Shown here: piece after piece, positions 61,801 to 64,000 of the stretch
How positions within the stretch are numbered: the first letter of the stretch is position 1
How the letters are laid out: each line of letters opens with the position of its first letter
NCBI GenBank assembly: GCA_963989385.1
Contig: OZ022500.1
Location: forward strand, 118,213,842-118,277,841
Origin: Ctena decussata
Taxonomy: Eukaryota > Mollusca > Bivalvia > Lucinida > Lucinidae
Direction: 5' to 3'
DNA: 64,000 nt
Notes under the pieces: generated by a model
What the model saw: the letters and a program-made list of their open reading frames with translations, nothing else
The model's database searches: none
Told to the model about the DNA's origin: nothing
Program-made: the position numbers and the translations under genes

Positions 61801-63977
61801 TGAGTGAACAGATCAGCAGCCAGCAATAAAAAGTGGAAGTTTTTAAATCCTTTCAGTATATATTAAGACATCTTAAGAAACATAGGGAAAATACACTAAA
61901 ATGTACATACTGAGTTGCCAAAAGGCATTATAGGCCTGGTTGAATCAGGCTACAACTTATGTATGAAGAAAACAAACTGCAATGGAGGCCAGTTACTGTA
62001 AGCTGAGAAATCTTCATGAATACTTATTTTCACAATTTAATGTTAAGGTGAATATTCAGGAAGTTTTGACTTCACAATCCTCATAATTATTCTTTCGATT
62101 GATGAAATAATTGAAAGCCTTAGGCATTATGTCATGGACCCCAATGGTTTTATCCATGAAACTTTGCATTCAAAAAGTTTAATAGAAATAAAGTTGTTGC
62201 AAGTACTTCCTTATTTACAGTGTACCGAAAATATTCTAGGTATTGGGACATATGTCTGCCCAAACAGTGCATACCTTGATCTGACTGCTCTAAGACTTAC
62301 TGTTTTTCCATTTCTTCTGCATCTTGCACTGAAACAATATACTGTTCTATTTTTAGGACAGTTGCAGGGATTTAGGTGTCCCAATTTTTAGATTTTCTAG
62401 GGTATACCCAAACAAACAATAACCTTACCAAACAAAGCCCAGTCACTGTGATGTTGCAAATGTCTCTCCAATTTTTCTTTTGTGTCAGTTGGTAAATCTG
62501 GGCTGTTGGCAATACCTGTAGTTATTGGCACCTTAATTTTATACCTAGAAAGTGAGAAAAGATTTACTATTTGAGCTATTGCTGAACTGCAAATTGCACA
62601 TGCATGACGTCACATCAGATGTCCTGTGTCAACAGCTGTGTAACAGCTGTGTTTTGACTAAATGCACATACTTTCGTTTCATTAGATTAGCATAAACTCA
62701 GGTCTCCACAGGGAATGGAGATATCAAGTTTTATTTGAAATAAAGATAATGTAGGTTATGGAGTGGATGTTGTCAACAAATCTAACTTATTCTTGTAACA
62801 TTTAAGACATTCAGATATAATAGACATAGATAATGGTAAATAATGTTAAAGTAGGATAATTACAGTGGTTCAAAGTCAATGTTCTTACACTTGCTAAAAC
62901 TCAAATGTCTCAAAATCAGATGAATTACAGAAGCTCAAGGTCAAATAATACATAAACAGTCAGCAAAAGGTACCTTTAACAGCATGTTTGACAAATGATG
63001 ACTCAGATCAGCAAGGATGTGTTAATCAGAACTGTTCATCTGTGGAGGACCTATGAGAATCTCCAACATTTTGCACAGCTGCAGACTCTGATCAAACAGC
63101 ATGGTTATGCAGGCCCGCCTAAGTATTTGCTAGTTGCCTGTCCTATGGGACTACTTGTTGGTCATCAAATCCAATAGTTACCTGTTTTTTACCCATCTAA
63201 CATTGTCGGCTATCAACTCATATAGTTACCTGTTTTCTACCCATCTAACAACAGGGCCCCACTCTTCTTCTTGTAATCTCAGCAAATCTTCAGGTTCATC
63301 TAATCTGTAACTATACAAGGGAAGACCATATTCACATTGATAAATGTCAATCAGCTCCAAAGTCAGCTTCCTAGTCAGAGAACCTGTTTAAGTAAGTTTC
63401 TTTGAGTGCTTGATCAAGACAAGGTTGATGAAAATGTGAGGTATGAAAAATGGTGTCCTTACACGACTGTCCTGATTCATGAACTAGTATTATGGAAATA
63501 TATAGCACCTCCTATGCGCCCCTCCCCTGTCGCTTCAAATGCCCCACCTTCTTCATACTTAATCAACATTGTTATGATTTCAAAGACAAACTTAAAATTA
63601 GATCTTACTTCAATCAGTCTGCCTGTGCTGCTATCAATGTCAGCTGATGGCAACCAGTTTAAACCTACAGCCTAGTCATTTCAAGGTTCTAGCAACTCTT
63701 CTAAAACACAAATTCTAGTAGCATCATATAATAACTGCATGTTCTAAACAATTTGTAAGTCACTAGATGACAGAGAGGAAATATACAGCTATTTAGCCTT
63801 CACAACTACGGCTGATGTTTGGATGAAATCACCTAAGTTCACCTCTTTTCATCAGTATGTTTGTTGAACAGATACACACCTAACAGTGTCTGTTTCCAGA
63901 TAATGTATAATGGCCCTGATCAGATCTTGTCTTGATTTTCTCATTGGGTTGTCTATGGCTGTATTACATAATGAAGT
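58716..63977 (-). CDS. ATPAF2: ATPAF2 (ATP12-type F1-ATPase assembly chaperone), last five coding exons
   Basis: Mitochondrial matrix chaperone that binds the F1 alpha subunit during ATP synthase assembly. Exons in transcription order: 63977-63880, 63310-63230, 62544-62429, 61013-60898, 58862-58716, all with GT/AG ends and matching phases. The joined product follows the animal protein closely: TSLCNTAIDNPM, then LIRAIIHYLETDTV-SYRLDEPEDLL, EEEWGPVVRWVENR-YKIKVP, HSDWALFG-YTFAVEALKSLVLTL, LSRLEQDFQ-TQRWGNVEWYHDIDLYEVR. The stop is TAG at 58718-58716. An AATAAA on the minus strand at 58693-58688 may be the poly(A) signal. The mitochondrial presequence and first exons lie right of the window. 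No damage seen. Confidence 0.94.
58929..59168. mobile_element. MITE with TGAGCCGC termini, copy 2
   Basis: 240 bp between TGAGCCGCTACAAGACAAAA and TTTTGTCGAGTCATGGCTCA; interior CAGATCAATCTGGGCATG and CAGGCTGATCTGAGTC match copy 1 at 28970-29207. Lies in the last ATPAF2 intron. Confidence 0.65.
59169..60897. other. ATPAF2: ATPAF2 last intron remainder
   Basis: No exon seen. 59960-60100 and 60390-60545 are enriched in GACA / TGTC words (such as ATTGACAGACAA and TTGTCGTATC) and look like a degenerate inverted pair. 59440-59480 has GGAAGTCGCCAGATG-type sequence of unknown origin. Confidence 0.35.
60898..61013 (-). CDS. ATPAF2: ATPAF2 exon (helical core)
   Basis: 116 bp. Acceptor TTGTAG, donor GTAGAT. 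Encodes YTFAVEALKSLVLTLAVMDK and LITVERAVQLSRLEQDFQ, the best conserved part of the ATP12 domain. Confidence 0.95.
61014..62428. other. ATPAF2: ATPAF2 intron between WALFG and YTFAVE exons
   Basis: 61145-61730 is richer in CG (GACGTCG, TGACGTAACG) than its surroundings. A sequence like TTTAAATCCTTTCAGTATAT recurs at 61023-61043 and inverted at 61836-61864, so a transposon of about 820 bp may lie between them. Confidence 0.4.
62429..62544 (-). CDS. ATPAF2: ATPAF2 exon (YKIKVP...HSDWALFG)
   Basis: 116 bp. Acceptor TTCTAG, donor GTAAGG. Encodes YKIKVPITTGIANSPDLPTD and KLERHLQHHSDWALF. Confidence 0.92.
62545..63229. other. ATPAF2: ATPAF2 intron
   Basis: Nothing recognised except the duplicated exon end at 63173-63200. 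Confidence 0.4.
63230..63310 (-). CDS. ATPAF2: ATPAF2 exon (EEPE/EWGPVVRW region)
   Basis: 81 bp. Acceptor TTGTATAG, donor GTAACT. Encodes YRLDEPEDLLRLQEEEWGPV then VRWVEN. Its 3' end and donor are duplicated 48 bp downstream. Confidence 0.92.
63311..63879. other. ATPAF2: ATPAF2 intron
   Basis: No exon. Reading through the 63310 acceptor gives a short open stretch upstream (LTRKLTLELIDIYQCEYGLP), but the TTGTATAG acceptor gives the frame that matches the family. Confidence 0.4.
63880..63977 (-). CDS. ATPAF2: ATPAF2 exon (TSLCNTAIDNP region)
   Basis: 98 bp, phase 0 in, phase 2 out (AG before GTGTGT). Encodes TSLCNTAIDNPMRKSRQDLI and RAIIHYLETDTV. Confidence 0.92.
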
Positions 63978-64000
63978 CTGAAAAATAAGAAGAAGAATAA

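Noticed and set aside
63230..63380. Longer ATPAF2 exon using the acceptor near 63385
   Set aside because: It would insert a non-family stretch and break the phase with the preceding exon; the acceptor at 63311 restores the family sequence TDTVSYRLDEPE exactly.

Overview
This is a eukaryotic, repeat-rich, AT-leaning genomic window. It most likely comes from a bivalve mollusc, probably a heterodont clam. The evidence is two intron-rich conserved animal genes whose exons can be spliced by eye, a BEL/Pao retrotransposon, many short inverted-repeat transposons, and tandem-repeat-bearing elements of the Helentron/DINE kind known from bivalves. The species call is inference. Every recognised host gene is on the minus strand.

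Left part (1-23.7 kb): a TM9SF3 orthologue (nonaspanin, an ER/Golgi nine-pass membrane protein). Thirteen coding exons run from a signal-peptide exon at 23565 down to 2172. All junctions are GT/AG and all phases agree. About 534 codons are present; the last roughly 50 codons lie left of the window. Its introns are packed with small transposons, several nested in one another and several showing clear target-site duplications.

Middle (23.7-44.2 kb): transposon fragments, then an uncharacterised minus-strand gene (a 1.9-kb exon at 32377-34263 spliced to 31482-31576). Two unusual elements share the terminus TATGGCAAGCCA. One (29455-30455) holds 43 GATATC palindromes, almost all exactly 21 bp apart. 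The other (39321-40829) holds a different set of roughly 21-bp units and sits inside a larger fold-back element (37948-41505).

Right part (44.2-64 kb): a complete 6.6-kb BEL/Pao element (44257-50849) with apparently identical 242-bp LTRs, a TCTTG target duplication, a purine tract and a primer site. Its single gag-pol frame is broken by two in-frame stops. It is followed by a Helentron-like element (50952-53406) related to the one at the left edge, a 27-bp minisatellite, a transposon with 8-bp target duplications, and finally the last five coding exons of ATPAF2 (mitochondrial ATP12 chaperone), whose 5' part lies beyond the right edge.

The two conserved genes are housekeeping genes with no evident link to each other. 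I see no CRISPR array, no operon and no intact tRNA or rRNA gene; tRNA-like stretches are SINE heads. Coordinates of splice sites and of elements with target duplications were read base by base; other repeat edges are approximate.
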